NCBI GenBank assembly: GCA_964494325.1 | Contig: CAZBTJ010000024.1 | Coordinates: forward strand, 1-50,706 | Reading direction: 5' to 3' | Origin: JAIPFM01 sp964494325 | GTDB lineage: Bacteria; Planctomycetota; Phycisphaerae; Sedimentisphaerales; Anaerobacaceae | DNA: 50,706 nucleotides | Shown: one piece after another, positions 7,720 through 16,200 of the stretch | Numbering within the stretch: the first letter of the stretch is position 1 | How the letters are laid out: every line of letters begins with the position of its first letter | The notes under the pieces: model-generated | The model's input: the letters and a program-made list of their open reading frames with translations, nothing else | Told to the model about the DNA's origin: nothing | The model's database searches: none | Made by a program: the position numbers and the translations under genes

Positions 7720-8613
7720 AACCAAAATGCCATCACCAGGTTCGGCAGGATGTGCGTGACGGGCCATTCATACTCTACAGTCTTATCACTCTTATCACTC
7801 ATTTGCTTTCTTTTTGCTCCATTGTTGTTGTCTGCCATGGACATTGAGACAATACCGCCTGATCTCACCACCCCCAAGGTGACAGATGGCAGACCTTCTC
7901 CTGGCAAGCGTGTACGGCAATTCGCCAAGAACCATACTGGCAGTGATGTGTATCACGTGCTCTATTTGCCTACTGACTGGGAAAGAGGCAAGACGTATCC
8001 TGTCATTGTTGAATACGCAGGAAACAGGTGGAGAACCAGCCCGGGCACTGTTGAGGGAAGCAACCTGGGGTATGGTATCTCAGGCGGCAAAGGCGTTATC
8101 TGGGTCTGCATGCCTTTTGTGGATAAGAAAAACCAAAGGAATGAGACAACCTGGTGGGGGGATGTCGAGGCCACGGTGGCGTACTGCAAGAGAACGATCG
8201 ATCGGATATGCACGGAGTATGGAGGTGACGTGTCGAATATTTTTCTTGCAGGCTTCTCACGCGGCGCCATTGCCTGTAACTACATTGGGCTCCATGATGA
8301 CGAGATCGCTTCACTGTGGAGGGGATTTCTGTGCCACAGTCATTATGATGGTGTTAGACAGTGGGGATATGCACAAAGTGATCGGAACTCGGCCATAAGA
8401 CGCCTGAGTCGATTGGGCGACAGACCGCAATTCATCAGTCATGAGAAGACGGTGGATGCCACAAAGACGTATCTCGAAGATGTTTTTCCGTCAGGCAATT
8501 TCACTTTTCAGGCGTTGCCTTTCCCCAATCACACTGATACGTGGGTGCTGCGCGACATTCCGGAGAGGAAGACGATTCGAGATTGGTTCAATGGTGTTCT
8601 AAAGAAAGGTTAG
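7585..8613 (+). CDS. secreted esterase-like alpha/beta hydrolase, fused in frame behind a DUF2721 fragment
   Basis: The full frame has 342 residues. Residues 1-45 are the beginning of an unrelated DUF2721 protein. The hydrolase proper probably starts at ATG 7750 (residue 56), where a signal-type helix STVLSLLSLICFLFAPLLLS begins. The catalytic core has the strand YPVIVEYAGN, the nucleophile elbow AGFSRGAIA (Ser about 225) and a late histidine in PFPNHTDTW. These match serine esterases of the polyhydroxybutyrate-depolymerase/feruloyl-esterase type, in which the product is a secreted or periplasmic acyl esterase. Whether translation starts at 7585 or 7750 is open; a start at 7585 would put two hydrophobic helices in front of the enzyme. 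Neighbours are broken small genes on both sides. Confidence 0.7.
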   Translation: MNFPSISQLSPILQTAIGPVILISGVGLLLLTMTNRLGQTVSRIRNQNAITRFGRMCVTGHSYSTVLSLLSLICFLFAPLLLSAMDIETIPPDLTTPKVTDGRPSPGKRVRQFAKNHTGSDVYHVLYLPTDWERGKTYPVIVEYAGNRWRTSPGTVEGSNLGYGISGGKGVIWVCMPFVDKKNQRNETTWWGDVEATVAYCKRTIDRICTEYGGDVSNIFLAGFSRGAIACNYIGLHDDEIASLWRGFLCHSHYDGVRQWGYAQSDRNSAIRRLSRLGDRPQFISHEKTVDATKTYLEDVFPSGNFTFQALPFPNHTDTWVLRDIPERKTIRDWFNGVLKKG

Positions 8614-8630
8614 GAACCTCCTGCAGGTGA

Positions 8631-8789
8631 CGCCATCAAGAAAGTGGGCGGAACCAGGGCTCGGTTAACGATGCGAAGCATAACTGGTATGTGAGGGCGT
8701 GGAGAGAACAAGCGTTGATTGAACGCGTATTTAATCAGAAGATGTCCGATAAGTCATTGGAAGCTCTATTGGAACAGCTGAAACAATAA
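8631..8789 (+). pseudogene. C-terminal stump of an unknown gene
   Basis: A stop-free frame from just after TGA 8628-8630 to TAA 8787-8789. It encodes NQGSVNDAKHNWYVRAWREQ, then ALIERVFNQKMSDKSLEALL and EQLKQ. The charged amphipathic C-terminus looks real but there is no start codon or ribosome-binding site. It probably represents the end of a gene whose front was removed at the junction with the esterase gene. The family is unknown. Confidence 0.3.
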
Positions 8790-8859
8790 CGAAGCGTCGG
8801 AAGTCATTAGCGGCGACCTTACAATTTGAGGACTACCCAATGTCATCCCTTCGATTTGG

Positions 8860-9064
8860 ATGATTGCCATGTGTTTGTCTGCAAATGCGTTGGCGAGGAC
8901 TGAAGAAGGAATATTTGAACAATACATCAATACAGCCGGCTTGAAAGCAGTATCTGCTGAAAAAAAGAAAAAAAATATGTCTTAGGAGTCATGAACCTGG
9001 TCTGTCATTCCGATTGGATAAAGAAGAAAAACACGGTAATACTTTGTATAACGACTGCACCTAA
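8860..9064 (+). pseudogene. small secreted protein gene broken at an A-rich run
   Basis: ATG 8860 opens a 41-codon frame with a signal-like start (MIAMCLSANALARTEEGIFE, then QYINTAGLKAVSAEKKKK) that closes at TAG 8983-8985, directly after the run A7-G-A8 (8960-8975). One frame over, the reading continues as ICLRSHEPGLSFRLDKEEKH and GNTLYNDCT to TAA 9062-9064. A one-base slip in the A-run would join both parts into a protein of about 68 residues. The signal peptide itself may also be truncated. The family is unknown. Confidence 0.35.
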
Positions 9065-9098
9065 TTTGTGTGGATTATGATGCACTTGGAGAAAAACT

Positions 9099-9503
9099 AT
9101 GAAATGCCTAATAGCTGAGGATGATCTTGTTGCACGCATGGTGCTTGAGACCATTTTATCGGAAGTCAGTGAATGTCATGCAGCCGTTGATGGCGAAAAG
9201 GCAGTGGCTGCCTTCAAAACCGCTCTGGACCAGGGCGAACCCTATGATTTTCTCTGTTTGGATATCATGATGCCTAAGATGGATGGTCATCAAGTGTTAC
9301 TGGCCATTCGTGAACTGGAAGAGGCCGCTGGCATTGACGAGTTGGCATGTGTCAAGGTGATCATGATTACCTCACTGTCTGATCCGAAAACTGTCCTTGC
9401 CGCCTTTCGAGCAGGGTGTGAGGCCTACATCACAAAACCGGTTGATCGATCAAAACTTCTTGAAGAGATGGATAAACTGGCATTGTTTGTAGAGACGGCT
9501 TAG
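9099..9503 (+). CDS. single-domain response regulator (CheY-like receiver)
   Basis: A protein of 134 residues consisting only of a receiver domain. All key residues are visible: the acidic pair Asp8-Asp9 (MKCLIAEDD), the phospho-acceptor Asp55 in FLCLDIMMPKMDG, Thr91 in IMITSL and Lys113 in YITKPVD. The start ATG 9099 has GGAGAAA 8-11 bases upstream. There is no output domain and no histidine kinase in the window, so it is an orphan receiver that passes a signal by protein contact or works in a phosphorelay. It lies 67 bases before a CBS-pair gene on the same strand, and the two are probably transcribed together. It acts in the cytoplasm. Confidence 0.92.
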   Translation: MKCLIAEDDLVARMVLETILSEVSECHAAVDGEKAVAAFKTALDQGEPYDFLCLDIMMPKMDGHQVLLAIRELEEAAGIDELACVKVIMITSLSDPKTVLAAFRAGCEAYITKPVDRSKLLEEMDKLALFVETA

Positions 9504-9570
9504 GACCTATAATGCAGATAAAACGTTTACATTGCGGCAGGGGAATGTGCGATACGCTTGGAGAAAATGC

Positions 9571-9987
9571 ATGACTGTTGCAGAAATCATGACTACTAAA
9601 GTGATAACCGCGGGTATGGATGATACTCTGGGTGGGATTAGGAAAATTTTTGAGCTTAATCAATGCCACCACATTCCCATTCTCGAAGACAATAGGCTCG
9701 TCGGAATGGTCTCAGATCGGGATGTGCTGCTGGGCCTTAGCCCCGATGTAGACTTCCCCAGAGCGGACAACCGTGCACTCAACACACTCAAAAGGAAAGC
9801 ACATCAAATAATGACACGCAAGGTCATTATCATCAATCCTGAGCATACCGTAGAAGAGGCTGTTGCCATCATGCTGATCAAGAAGTTTAATTGCCTACCT
9901 GTTGTAGGAGACTCGGGTATTCTGGTTGGTATAATAACCACGACAGACATTCTTGAAAAAATCAGTGCCGGGGTTGTCTCTGCATAG
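9571..9987 (+). CDS. CBS-domain pair protein
   Basis: ATG 9571 (GGAGAAAA 5-12 bases upstream) gives 138 residues made of two CBS repeats. The first is MTVAEIMTTKVITAGMDDTL to VSDRDVLLGL (residues 1-56). The second is QIMTRKVIIINPEHTVEEAV to IITTTDILEKI (about 77-133). Each shows the typical IM-T pattern and the G-hV-GhhohpDhl end that binds adenosine nucleotides. CBS pairs sense AMP/ATP or S-adenosylmethionine and modulate a partner. No partner domain is fused here. The neighbouring receiver suggests a small cytoplasmic signalling unit; that pairing is inferred from spacing only. A TTG-start extension to 9532 is less likely. Confidence 0.9.
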   Translation: MTVAEIMTTKVITAGMDDTLGGIRKIFELNQCHHIPILEDNRLVGMVSDRDVLLGLSPDVDFPRADNRALNTLKRKAHQIMTRKVIIINPEHTVEEAVAIMLIKKFNCLPVVGDSGILVGIITTTDILEKISAGVVSA

Positions 9988-10193
9988 AAGTTAGTCTGCA
10001 AGCAGACACGCCCATTGTCGCTTCGTTTTGCATGCCTAAAGCACTTTATTTATGACTCTCACTGAATGGACTGCCTCCCACGCCTCAATGGTTCATTGGA
10101 TCGGTAAAACCAGAATCCATCGCAAGTATCCATACCCATTGTTTATTTCGGTAGCCACCGTTTACCATACTATTGTATTGAAAGGAACTGACT

Positions 10194-11120
10194 ATGAGAC
10201 AATCATCCAGACTTACACTTGCTCTTTCCTTGGCCATCATTTGCATATCGGGTGTGTCTGCCAGTACGCAAGGGCCATATATTCACGGCACTCTCAACGG
10301 GCAGGTGTTGGCCACGGGTGGCGGACGTATACTGCTGCTTGACCATACTGGGACAATTCTATGGCAGCACAAGGGGCAGAACTGCAGCGATATCTGGATG
10401 CTGGAGAACGGAAATATTCTGCATGCTGATAACAATGTCATAGAGATTAATCCGAAGACAAACGAAATCGTATGGTCTTACAGGCCCAAACAGCAGAAAG
10501 GGGGGGGAACCTTTTCCTGCCAGCGTCTCAAGAACGGCAACACAATGGTTGGCGAGAACTCCGCAGGGCGTATTGTTGAAGTCGACAGAGTGGGCAAGAT
10601 TGTTTTTGAACTTAAGCTGCCTCTGATGCAGCCGGGCAACCACAATAATCTCAGGATGGTTCGCAAGCTCCAGAACGGCAATTACCTCGTCTGTCACAAA
10701 GGCAAATCCCTTGTGCGAGAATACACACCCAAAGGCAACATTGTTTTCGAAGTTAAAGTTAGTGACGTGCCATTTTCAGCGGTTCGGCTGGACAACGGCC
10801 ATACCATGGTCGGACACATCAACAATATTACAGAATTTGACGCCCAAGGGAAACAGGTTTGGAGGTTCAACAAGAACGAGTTGCCTGAGGTCAAGATGGG
10901 CATGATTTGCGGGATACATGTTCAGCCCAACGGCAACATTGTCATGGGTCTCTATCAGGCTGTCCAGAAGGAGAATGGTGCGGGACTCCTTGAGATCACG
11001 CGTCGCAAGCGACTCGTCTGGCGATATGTCAACACATCTGCCAAGACAGATCGGTACATGATAGGTGTCCAACTTCTCAGTAAAAGCGGCGTGCCACTAC
11101 CGGGTGATGTGATTCGGTGA
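10194..11120 (+). CDS. secreted PQQ-like beta-propeller protein
   Basis: A protein of 308 residues with a signal peptide (RQSSRLTLALSLAIICISGV, cut near SAS-TQG). The rest is built of repeats of the type G-hhhhD-G-hhW: GGGRILLLDHTGTILWQHKG, NPKTNEIVWSYRP, VDRVGKIVFELKL, PKGNIVFEVKV, DAQGKQVWRFN and RRKRLVWRYV. Between them run LxNGNTMVG-like strands. This is a PQQ/arylsulfotransferase-like propeller, usually a binding or scaffold protein rather than an enzyme; no catalytic histidine is evident. The start has AAAGGA upstream. It begins a dense plus-strand run, 44 bases ahead of a sulfatase, so it may help the secreted sulfatase system (inference). Confidence 0.8.
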   Translation: MRQSSRLTLALSLAIICISGVSASTQGPYIHGTLNGQVLATGGGRILLLDHTGTILWQHKGQNCSDIWMLENGNILHADNNVIEINPKTNEIVWSYRPKQQKGGGTFSCQRLKNGNTMVGENSAGRIVEVDRVGKIVFELKLPLMQPGNHNNLRMVRKLQNGNYLVCHKGKSLVREYTPKGNIVFEVKVSDVPFSAVRLDNGHTMVGHINNITEFDAQGKQVWRFNKNELPEVKMGMICGIHVQPNGNIVMGLYQAVQKENGAGLLEITRRKRLVWRYVNTSAKTDRYMIGVQLLSKSGVPLPGDVIR

Positions 11121-11164
11121 ACATGAGATAATGCATTTTGTTGGGCAGGCATGAAAGGTAAGCA

Positions 11165-12709
11165 ATGGTCAATCGACGTGGTTTTTTATGTGTTTTTGGG
11201 AGTTTGGTGGCTGCTCTCTGCTTTTCGGCTCGCGCGACTACGGTTGATGCAGGCGAAAGGCCCAACATTATTTTTTTGCTCACTGACGATCAACGGGACA
11301 ATACGTTTGGGGCCATGGGACACGACTGGGTCAAGACACCCAATATCGACAAGCTCATGGCCAGTGGTGTTCGATTCCGTAATGCGTACATTGCCGAGCC
11401 AACCTGTTCTCCGAGCAGGGTGTCTCTGTTCACAGGTATGCATGAACGGGTCAATGGTGTAGGCTTTACGTCGTCCTATAGACTGAATGAATCGCAATGG
11501 GCCCAGTCCTATCCGGCCCTGTTGAAGAAGAGCGGATACTATACCGGATTCATAGGCAAATTCGGCGTTGAGTACTACACGTTCAAGGGGCAAGCGGCAC
11601 AGAGATTTGAGTTCTGGCGTGGGCATGATGGCTGGGCCAGGTTTTTTCCGAAAACGGCCAAGAACTGCCAGGACTATCACGACTCGGGTGAGGACATTAT
11701 CACGCCTGTCATGGGTGAAAGTATTACACGCTTTCTCGATAAGGCACCGACCCACAAGCCGTTTTGTTTGTCTGTAAGCTTTTCCGTGCCGCATGGGTCT
11801 CAAACCAGCAGTATGCATCCATGGCAGGCTCCGGCCAGTGACAATCCCAAACTGAAGGACCATCCGATTTATGGCCGTCTTTATCGCGACTTGACTGTGG
11901 AGATCCCGGCCGAGACGGCCACTGATCCCTACATCCATATTCCGAAGACCGTAATGGACCAGGACAAGGGGCGAAACGAGTGCTACTCATACAACTATGA
12001 TCGCACAATCTGTTTGGAGCATCATATCAGGTATTACCAACAGATCACAGGGCTTGACAGGGTCATCGGTGACATGGTCGCGACATTGAAACGAAAAGGG
12101 CTGGATAAGAACACGGTTATACTCTTTGGCAGCGATCATGGTTTGCTCATGGGTGAATACGGTATGGGGGGCAAAGGTCTTCTGTATGACCTCGCATCCA
12201 AGTTTCCCTGTTTTATCTATGATCCGCGTTTGCCAGCCGGTCAGCGTGGAATGAACGTGGATAAGCTGGTCTCAAGTCTTGATATAACCAGCACCATTCT
12301 TGACTACGCCAGTGTCAGGCAGCCGGAAGAGATGGAAGGGCAAAGCCTTGTTCCCCTGGTAATGGGAGAGAAGGTTAGGTGGCGTAATGTCATCTTTTTG
12401 GAGAACCTTTATACGGGACGCGATACCCCCTTTTCGGAAGGGATCAGGAAGGGACAATGGAAATACATTCGTATGTATGACGGCATCGGCAAGTATTCCG
12501 AGAAACATATTGATTTCAAGGATAGAATACCGGATTATGAACAGCTATTCGACCTAACGAGAGACCCGGAAGAAAAGGACAATCTGATCAAAGCCTATGA
12601 AGGCAAAACAATCCTCTCTGATCTGCGACAGTTGTGCCAGCAAAGGTCGGACAACCTGAACAGGCGTCGTGCTGAGTACAGGAAGACCCACATTGTCACG
12701 GGTCGATAG
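11165..12709 (+). CDS. secreted sulfatase (formylglycine type)
   Basis: A protein of 514 residues with a Tat-like N-terminus (MVNRRGFLCVFGSLVAALCF). The sulfatase signature is complete. RPNIIFLLTDDQ at 32-43 supplies two metal-binding Asp, TCSPSRVSLFTG at 80-91 holds the Cys81 that is oxidised to formylglycine, and FIGKFGVE and ILFGSDHGLLMGEYG supply further active-site residues. The C-terminus carries the usual KYIRMYD...LFDLTRDPEEKDNL end. Family knowledge: such enzymes remove sulfate esters from glycans outside the cytoplasm and need a formylglycine-generating or anaerobic maturase, which is not in this window. It is preceded by the propeller gene and followed by an SGNH esterase, an arrangement expected for a sulfated and acylated polysaccharide. 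Confidence 0.93.
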   Translation: MVNRRGFLCVFGSLVAALCFSARATTVDAGERPNIIFLLTDDQRDNTFGAMGHDWVKTPNIDKLMASGVRFRNAYIAEPTCSPSRVSLFTGMHERVNGVGFTSSYRLNESQWAQSYPALLKKSGYYTGFIGKFGVEYYTFKGQAAQRFEFWRGHDGWARFFPKTAKNCQDYHDSGEDIITPVMGESITRFLDKAPTHKPFCLSVSFSVPHGSQTSSMHPWQAPASDNPKLKDHPIYGRLYRDLTVEIPAETATDPYIHIPKTVMDQDKGRNECYSYNYDRTICLEHHIRYYQQITGLDRVIGDMVATLKRKGLDKNTVILFGSDHGLLMGEYGMGGKGLLYDLASKFPCFIYDPRLPAGQRGMNVDKLVSSLDITSTILDYASVRQPEEMEGQSLVPLVMGEKVRWRNVIFLENLYTGRDTPFSEGIRKGQWKYIRMYDGIGKYSEKHIDFKDRIPDYEQLFDLTRDPEEKDNLIKAYEGKTILSDLRQLCQQRSDNLNRRRAEYRKTHIVTGR

Positions 12710-12880
12710 ATGACTGAAGCGAGTGACAACAGACCCCAAAAAACGAGGGGAAAGGCATACAACATGCAGATGATGAGTATCCCCACATACAGGCAATTAT
12801 TGATGCGCACTGGTAGTATGTAAACAGGTGGCACTGAGCTGAATTACAAAGAACCCATATCTATCCAAAAAGGAAGAAGC

Positions 12881-14068
12881 ATGCCAAGAACCATGTTGCT
12901 AGTTTTGTGTTGTCTTGCAGGACATTTACCTGTCTCTGCGGCTGATTATTTTGAGTTACGCCATGGTTTGACAAACTCTCGACTCGTCTTTGAGCAAACA
13001 CAGAAGGGACGCGTTGCGTTTCTGGGTGGATCCATCACCACTATGGCGGGGTGGAAAGAACTGGTTTCACACAACTTGCAGCGGCGTTTTCCCAAGACAC
13101 AGTTTGAGTTTATCAATGCTGGCATGCCGTCCACAGGATCAACGCCTGGCGCCTTTCGATTGGTCCGAGACGTTTTCAAAAACGGTCAGGTAGATCTCCT
13201 CTTTGAAGAAGCTGCTGTCAATGACCTGTACAACGGTCGCAGCGATGATGAGCAGATACGGGCCATGGAAGGGATTGTTCGTCATGCGCGTACGCTCAAT
13301 CCCAACATCGATATTGTCATCATGCACTTTGTGGATCCGCCAAAAATGGCAGACTACAATCGAGGCGCTATCCCTGCAGTGATAAAGAATCATGAGAGGG
13401 TGGCGGAGCACTATCACCTCCCCTCGATAAATTTGGCATTGGAGGTCACTGAGCGTATCAAGCGTGGAGAGTTTACCTGGGAAGATGATTTCAAAGACCT
13501 GCATCCTTCACCTTTTGGACACAAGATTTACAGCAGCACCATTGGAAGGTGTTTTAATGCAGCTTGGTCCAAGAGAACTAAAACAGTAAAAACCACAACC
13601 TATCCTCTCCCCGAGAAGTTGGATGAAACCTGTTACGACTTAGGCAGGTTATTGATGCCCCAAAGGGCAAAGGCACTAAAGGGATTCAAGCGGGTCGAAA
13701 AATGGACAAACACTGTGGGTGGTGGAACTCGTCCTGGTTTTGTTGATGTTCAAATGTTAGTGGGACAACAACCAGGAGACAGCTTTGCTCTCGATTTCAA
13801 GGGCACCGCTGTGGGGCTCTTTGTGGCAGCGGGTCCGGATGCGGGGATTATAGAATTCAGGATTGATGGGGGTTTCTGGATAGAACAAGATCTCTACACA
13901 AAGTGGAGCGCAGGCTTACATATTCCGTGGTTGTATGTCTTTTCATCTCAATTGAATCCCGAGGAACCTCACGAACTGAACGTACGTATATCGAGCAAGA
14001 AAAACGAGAAAAGCAAAGGCCATGCTTGCCGAGTTGTTTATCTTGCCATTAATGGCAATGAGAATTAG
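12881..14068 (+). CDS. secreted SGNH/GDSL esterase with C-terminal beta-sandwich
   Basis: A protein of 395 residues with a signal peptide (residues 1-20, ending VSA-AD). The SGNH blocks are visible: GGSIT with nucleophile Ser51, the Gly in INAGMPSTGS, AAVND with Asn114, and KDLHPSPFGH with Asp206 and His208. The last 120 residues form a beta-rich domain, beginning FVDVQMLVGQQPGDSFALDF, as in many carbohydrate acetyl esterases. The start ATG 12881 has AAAAGGAAG upstream. It lies between a sulfatase and a DMT transporter; most likely it removes acetyl or other acyl groups from the same polysaccharide. The substrate is unknown. Confidence 0.88.
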   Translation: MPRTMLLVLCCLAGHLPVSAADYFELRHGLTNSRLVFEQTQKGRVAFLGGSITTMAGWKELVSHNLQRRFPKTQFEFINAGMPSTGSTPGAFRLVRDVFKNGQVDLLFEEAAVNDLYNGRSDDEQIRAMEGIVRHARTLNPNIDIVIMHFVDPPKMADYNRGAIPAVIKNHERVAEHYHLPSINLALEVTERIKRGEFTWEDDFKDLHPSPFGHKIYSSTIGRCFNAAWSKRTKTVKTTTYPLPEKLDETCYDLGRLLMPQRAKALKGFKRVEKWTNTVGGGTRPGFVDVQMLVGQQPGDSFALDFKGTAVGLFVAAGPDAGIIEFRIDGGFWIEQDLYTKWSAGLHIPWLYVFSSQLNPEEPHELNVRISSKKNEKSKGHACRVVYLAINGNEN

Positions 14069-14123
14069 ACTGCCAGAATACGGCCGGCTTGGAAATCAAA
14101 GAAAAGGGATATTAAGATTCACC

Positions 14124-15029
14124 ATGGTGTCACAATCAAATAGAAGATCCATTCTGCTTGGGATTATTGCAATCCTGTTTTGGTGCTGGAGTGGTGTATG
14201 TTTTCGTAGAGGCTCCGAACTCATGGGATCATCCATGGTCTATCTCACCTGCATGACAGGCTGTGGATCACTGACTGCCGTGGTGCTCCAGTATTTACGA
14301 GGGCAACCTTTATCCGATATGGTTCGCCTGCCATTCAAAGTGATGGTGGCCGGTTTCTTTGGCGTGGCCCTGTATACGGTCATGCTGGCCAAGGCGTTTG
14401 GCATGGCACCGGAGGCCGATATTGGACAGATTAATCTGCTGAATTATTTGTGGCCTGTCTGGATGGTGGTGTTGGGAATCCTGTTGCTTGGCAGCAAGCC
14501 CAAGGTACCCTTGGCTGTCTTTGGCATCTTGATGGGGCTGTTTGGTGTTGTTTTGTCCCGTGGATTTGATCTTTTCACGCATCTGCCCACAAATCTTGTA
14601 CCGCATGCCCTGGCCATCACGGGCGGCTTTCTGTGGGCTCTGTACGTGGTGTTATTACGCAAGTGGAACATTCCAGAGGAAAAAGGAGGGAGCGCCTTCC
14701 ACTTCGCCATCACCGCGATCATGGCGGGGTGTCTTGCCGCCTTTTCCAAGGCGTGGTTTCATATTCCCCCCTGGTCATGGAACATGCTTTTTTGGATTGT
14801 GCTTGGGGGTGTGGGGCCAGTCGGTATTGCGTTCTCTTTATATGAAATCAGTGTTAAAAACGGGCCTGTGATCCTGATCGCTTCTTTTGCCTACTTTATC
14901 CCCATTGGATCTTCCCTGGTAATTGGCTTGTTCTTCAAAGAAACAATGAATAACGGGCTGATCCTTGGGGCAGTTTTTATCGCCATTGGAGCCTGGATGG
15001 TTCGCTATGCATGCCGTGATTCAGAGTGA
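14124..15029 (+). CDS. DMT-superfamily (EamA) transporter
   Basis: I choose ATG 14124 (MVSQSNRRSILLGIIAILFW) over a start at 14022, which would overlap the esterase gene. The product has 301 residues with ten hydrophobic helices, arranged as two EamA repeats (about 10-145 and 160-295). The helices include AGFFGVALYTVMLAKAFGMA and GGFLWALYVVLLRKW; the last ends AVFIAIGAWMVRYACRDSE. The Gly/Trp pattern and the conserved GVALY segment resemble aromatic amino acid or drug/metabolite exporters of the YddG type. It is an inner-membrane carrier of a small molecule; the substrate cannot be read from sequence. It is 55 bases from the upstream gene and likely co-transcribed. Confidence 0.9.
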   Translation: MVSQSNRRSILLGIIAILFWCWSGVCFRRGSELMGSSMVYLTCMTGCGSLTAVVLQYLRGQPLSDMVRLPFKVMVAGFFGVALYTVMLAKAFGMAPEADIGQINLLNYLWPVWMVVLGILLLGSKPKVPLAVFGILMGLFGVVLSRGFDLFTHLPTNLVPHALAITGGFLWALYVVLLRKWNIPEEKGGSAFHFAITAIMAGCLAAFSKAWFHIPPWSWNMLFWIVLGGVGPVGIAFSLYEISVKNGPVILIASFAYFIPIGSSLVIGLFFKETMNNGLILGAVFIAIGAWMVRYACRDSE

Positions 15030-15137
15030 AGTGGATTCTAAGGACACCTAAAAATGAATGAAATTTGGTCAACTGATTTGTCAGGCATTGATTGGAATGA
15101 ACTTTGTGATCTGCATGTCAATGGCAAGGAGAACACT

Positions 15138-16148
15138 ATGAAAAAGATATGTATTCTGATCATCATCTGTGCTTCATGGACTCATTTGTCTCATGCGGAA
15201 ACAAGGCTTGGAAATGATTCGGTCATTGCCTTCGCTTCTGTTGAGGAGGGTGTACAGATCCTAGCTGCGAAGGATGATTTTGTCCAGCGAATGAGTCCTT
15301 TTGACCGTGCTGCCAGGTTGAAAACGGACCGTGACGTCTCCGAAAAAGAATACCTTGAGTTTGTGGGCAAGAATGTTCTGGCTTGGGATGAGGCTGAAAA
15401 GCAGATCGTCACTTTCGCCTTTCAGAGCATTAAAACAGAACTTGAAACGCTGTCCTTACCTTTCCCAAGGCGGGTGCTGTTTGTCAAGACCACAGGGAAG
15501 GAAGAAGGCGGAGCTGCCTATACGCGGGCCAATGCCATTGTCTTTCCCAAGAACGTACTGAGAGGGCATTCGGGGCAACTTCGAAAAACGATTGCCCATG
15601 AACTTTTTCACGTTTTGTCCCGAGCAAATCCTGATTTGCGAGAAAAGCTCTATGCAGTCATTGGCTTTGTCAAGTGTAACGAGGTTGAGTTTCCATTGAC
15701 GTTGAAGTCGCGTAAGCTGACCAATCCTGATGCACCGAAAAACGATCACTGCATTCGTCTTCAAGTCGAGGATAAGGCCTGTTGGGCCATTCCAATCCTC
15801 TTTTCCAGAGTTGAGAAATATGACACAGAGCAGGGCGGCGCGTTTTTTAACTACCTACAATTCAAGTTTCTGTTGGTAGATCGAAATGATGCATCGAGCA
15901 CGGTTAAACCGATATATGATGACCAGGAGCCGAAGTTGGTGGGTGTGCAGCAGGCCTCTGGATTTTTTACGCAAGTGGGCAACAACACGAGATATATCAT
16001 CCATCCCGAGGAGATTCTTGCTGACAACTTTGCACTCTTGGTGCTGGAAAAGCCAAACCTGCTCTCGCCAAAAATTATCGAGAAGTTGCGAGACATCTTG
16101 ATGGAGAACAGGCACGCCAAGCAAGGGAATAGCATTGACAAAACATAG
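15138..16148 (+). CDS. secreted zinc metallopeptidase-like protein (HExxH)
   Basis: ATG 15138 has AAGGAG at 15127-15131 and starts a signal peptide (MKKICILIIICASWTHLSHA); an in-frame ATG at 15054 is unlikely. The product has 336 residues. The zinc motif is HELFH (His154, Glu155, His158) in KTIAHELFHVLS, and a downstream HPEEILADNF (Glu about 291-292) is a good third ligand as in gluzincins. The rest is not recognised as a named family. It should be a periplasmic or secreted peptidase. It sits inside a carbohydrate-related run between a transporter and a GH172-like gene, so a role in glycoprotein breakdown is possible but not shown. The stop overlaps the upstream leader of the next gene. Confidence 0.8.
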   Translation: MKKICILIIICASWTHLSHAETRLGNDSVIAFASVEEGVQILAAKDDFVQRMSPFDRAARLKTDRDVSEKEYLEFVGKNVLAWDEAEKQIVTFAFQSIKTELETLSLPFPRRVLFVKTTGKEEGGAAYTRANAIVFPKNVLRGHSGQLRKTIAHELFHVLSRANPDLREKLYAVIGFVKCNEVEFPLTLKSRKLTNPDAPKNDHCIRLQVEDKACWAIPILFSRVEKYDTEQGGAFFNYLQFKFLLVDRNDASSTVKPIYDDQEPKLVGVQQASGFFTQVGNNTRYIIHPEEILADNFALLVLEKPNLLSPKIIEKLRDILMENRHAKQGNSIDKT

Positions 16149-16200
16149 CTGGGAGAGTTTTATTGAATTACCGAAAAGTAAACCAAGAAAGGGACATCGA

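Noticed and set aside
9994..10007. GTCTGC-AA-GCAGAC after the CBS gene
   Set aside because: Loop too small and no T-run; not a credible terminator.
11186..11938. 250-codon minus-strand frame inside the first sulfatase
   Set aside because: The plus strand carries all sulfatase motifs over the same bases; the reverse frame is a shadow.
12717..12816. Possible short gene tail ending DDEYPHIQAIIDAHW before TAG 12814-12816
   Set aside because: Only about 30 codons without start; too little to separate from chance.
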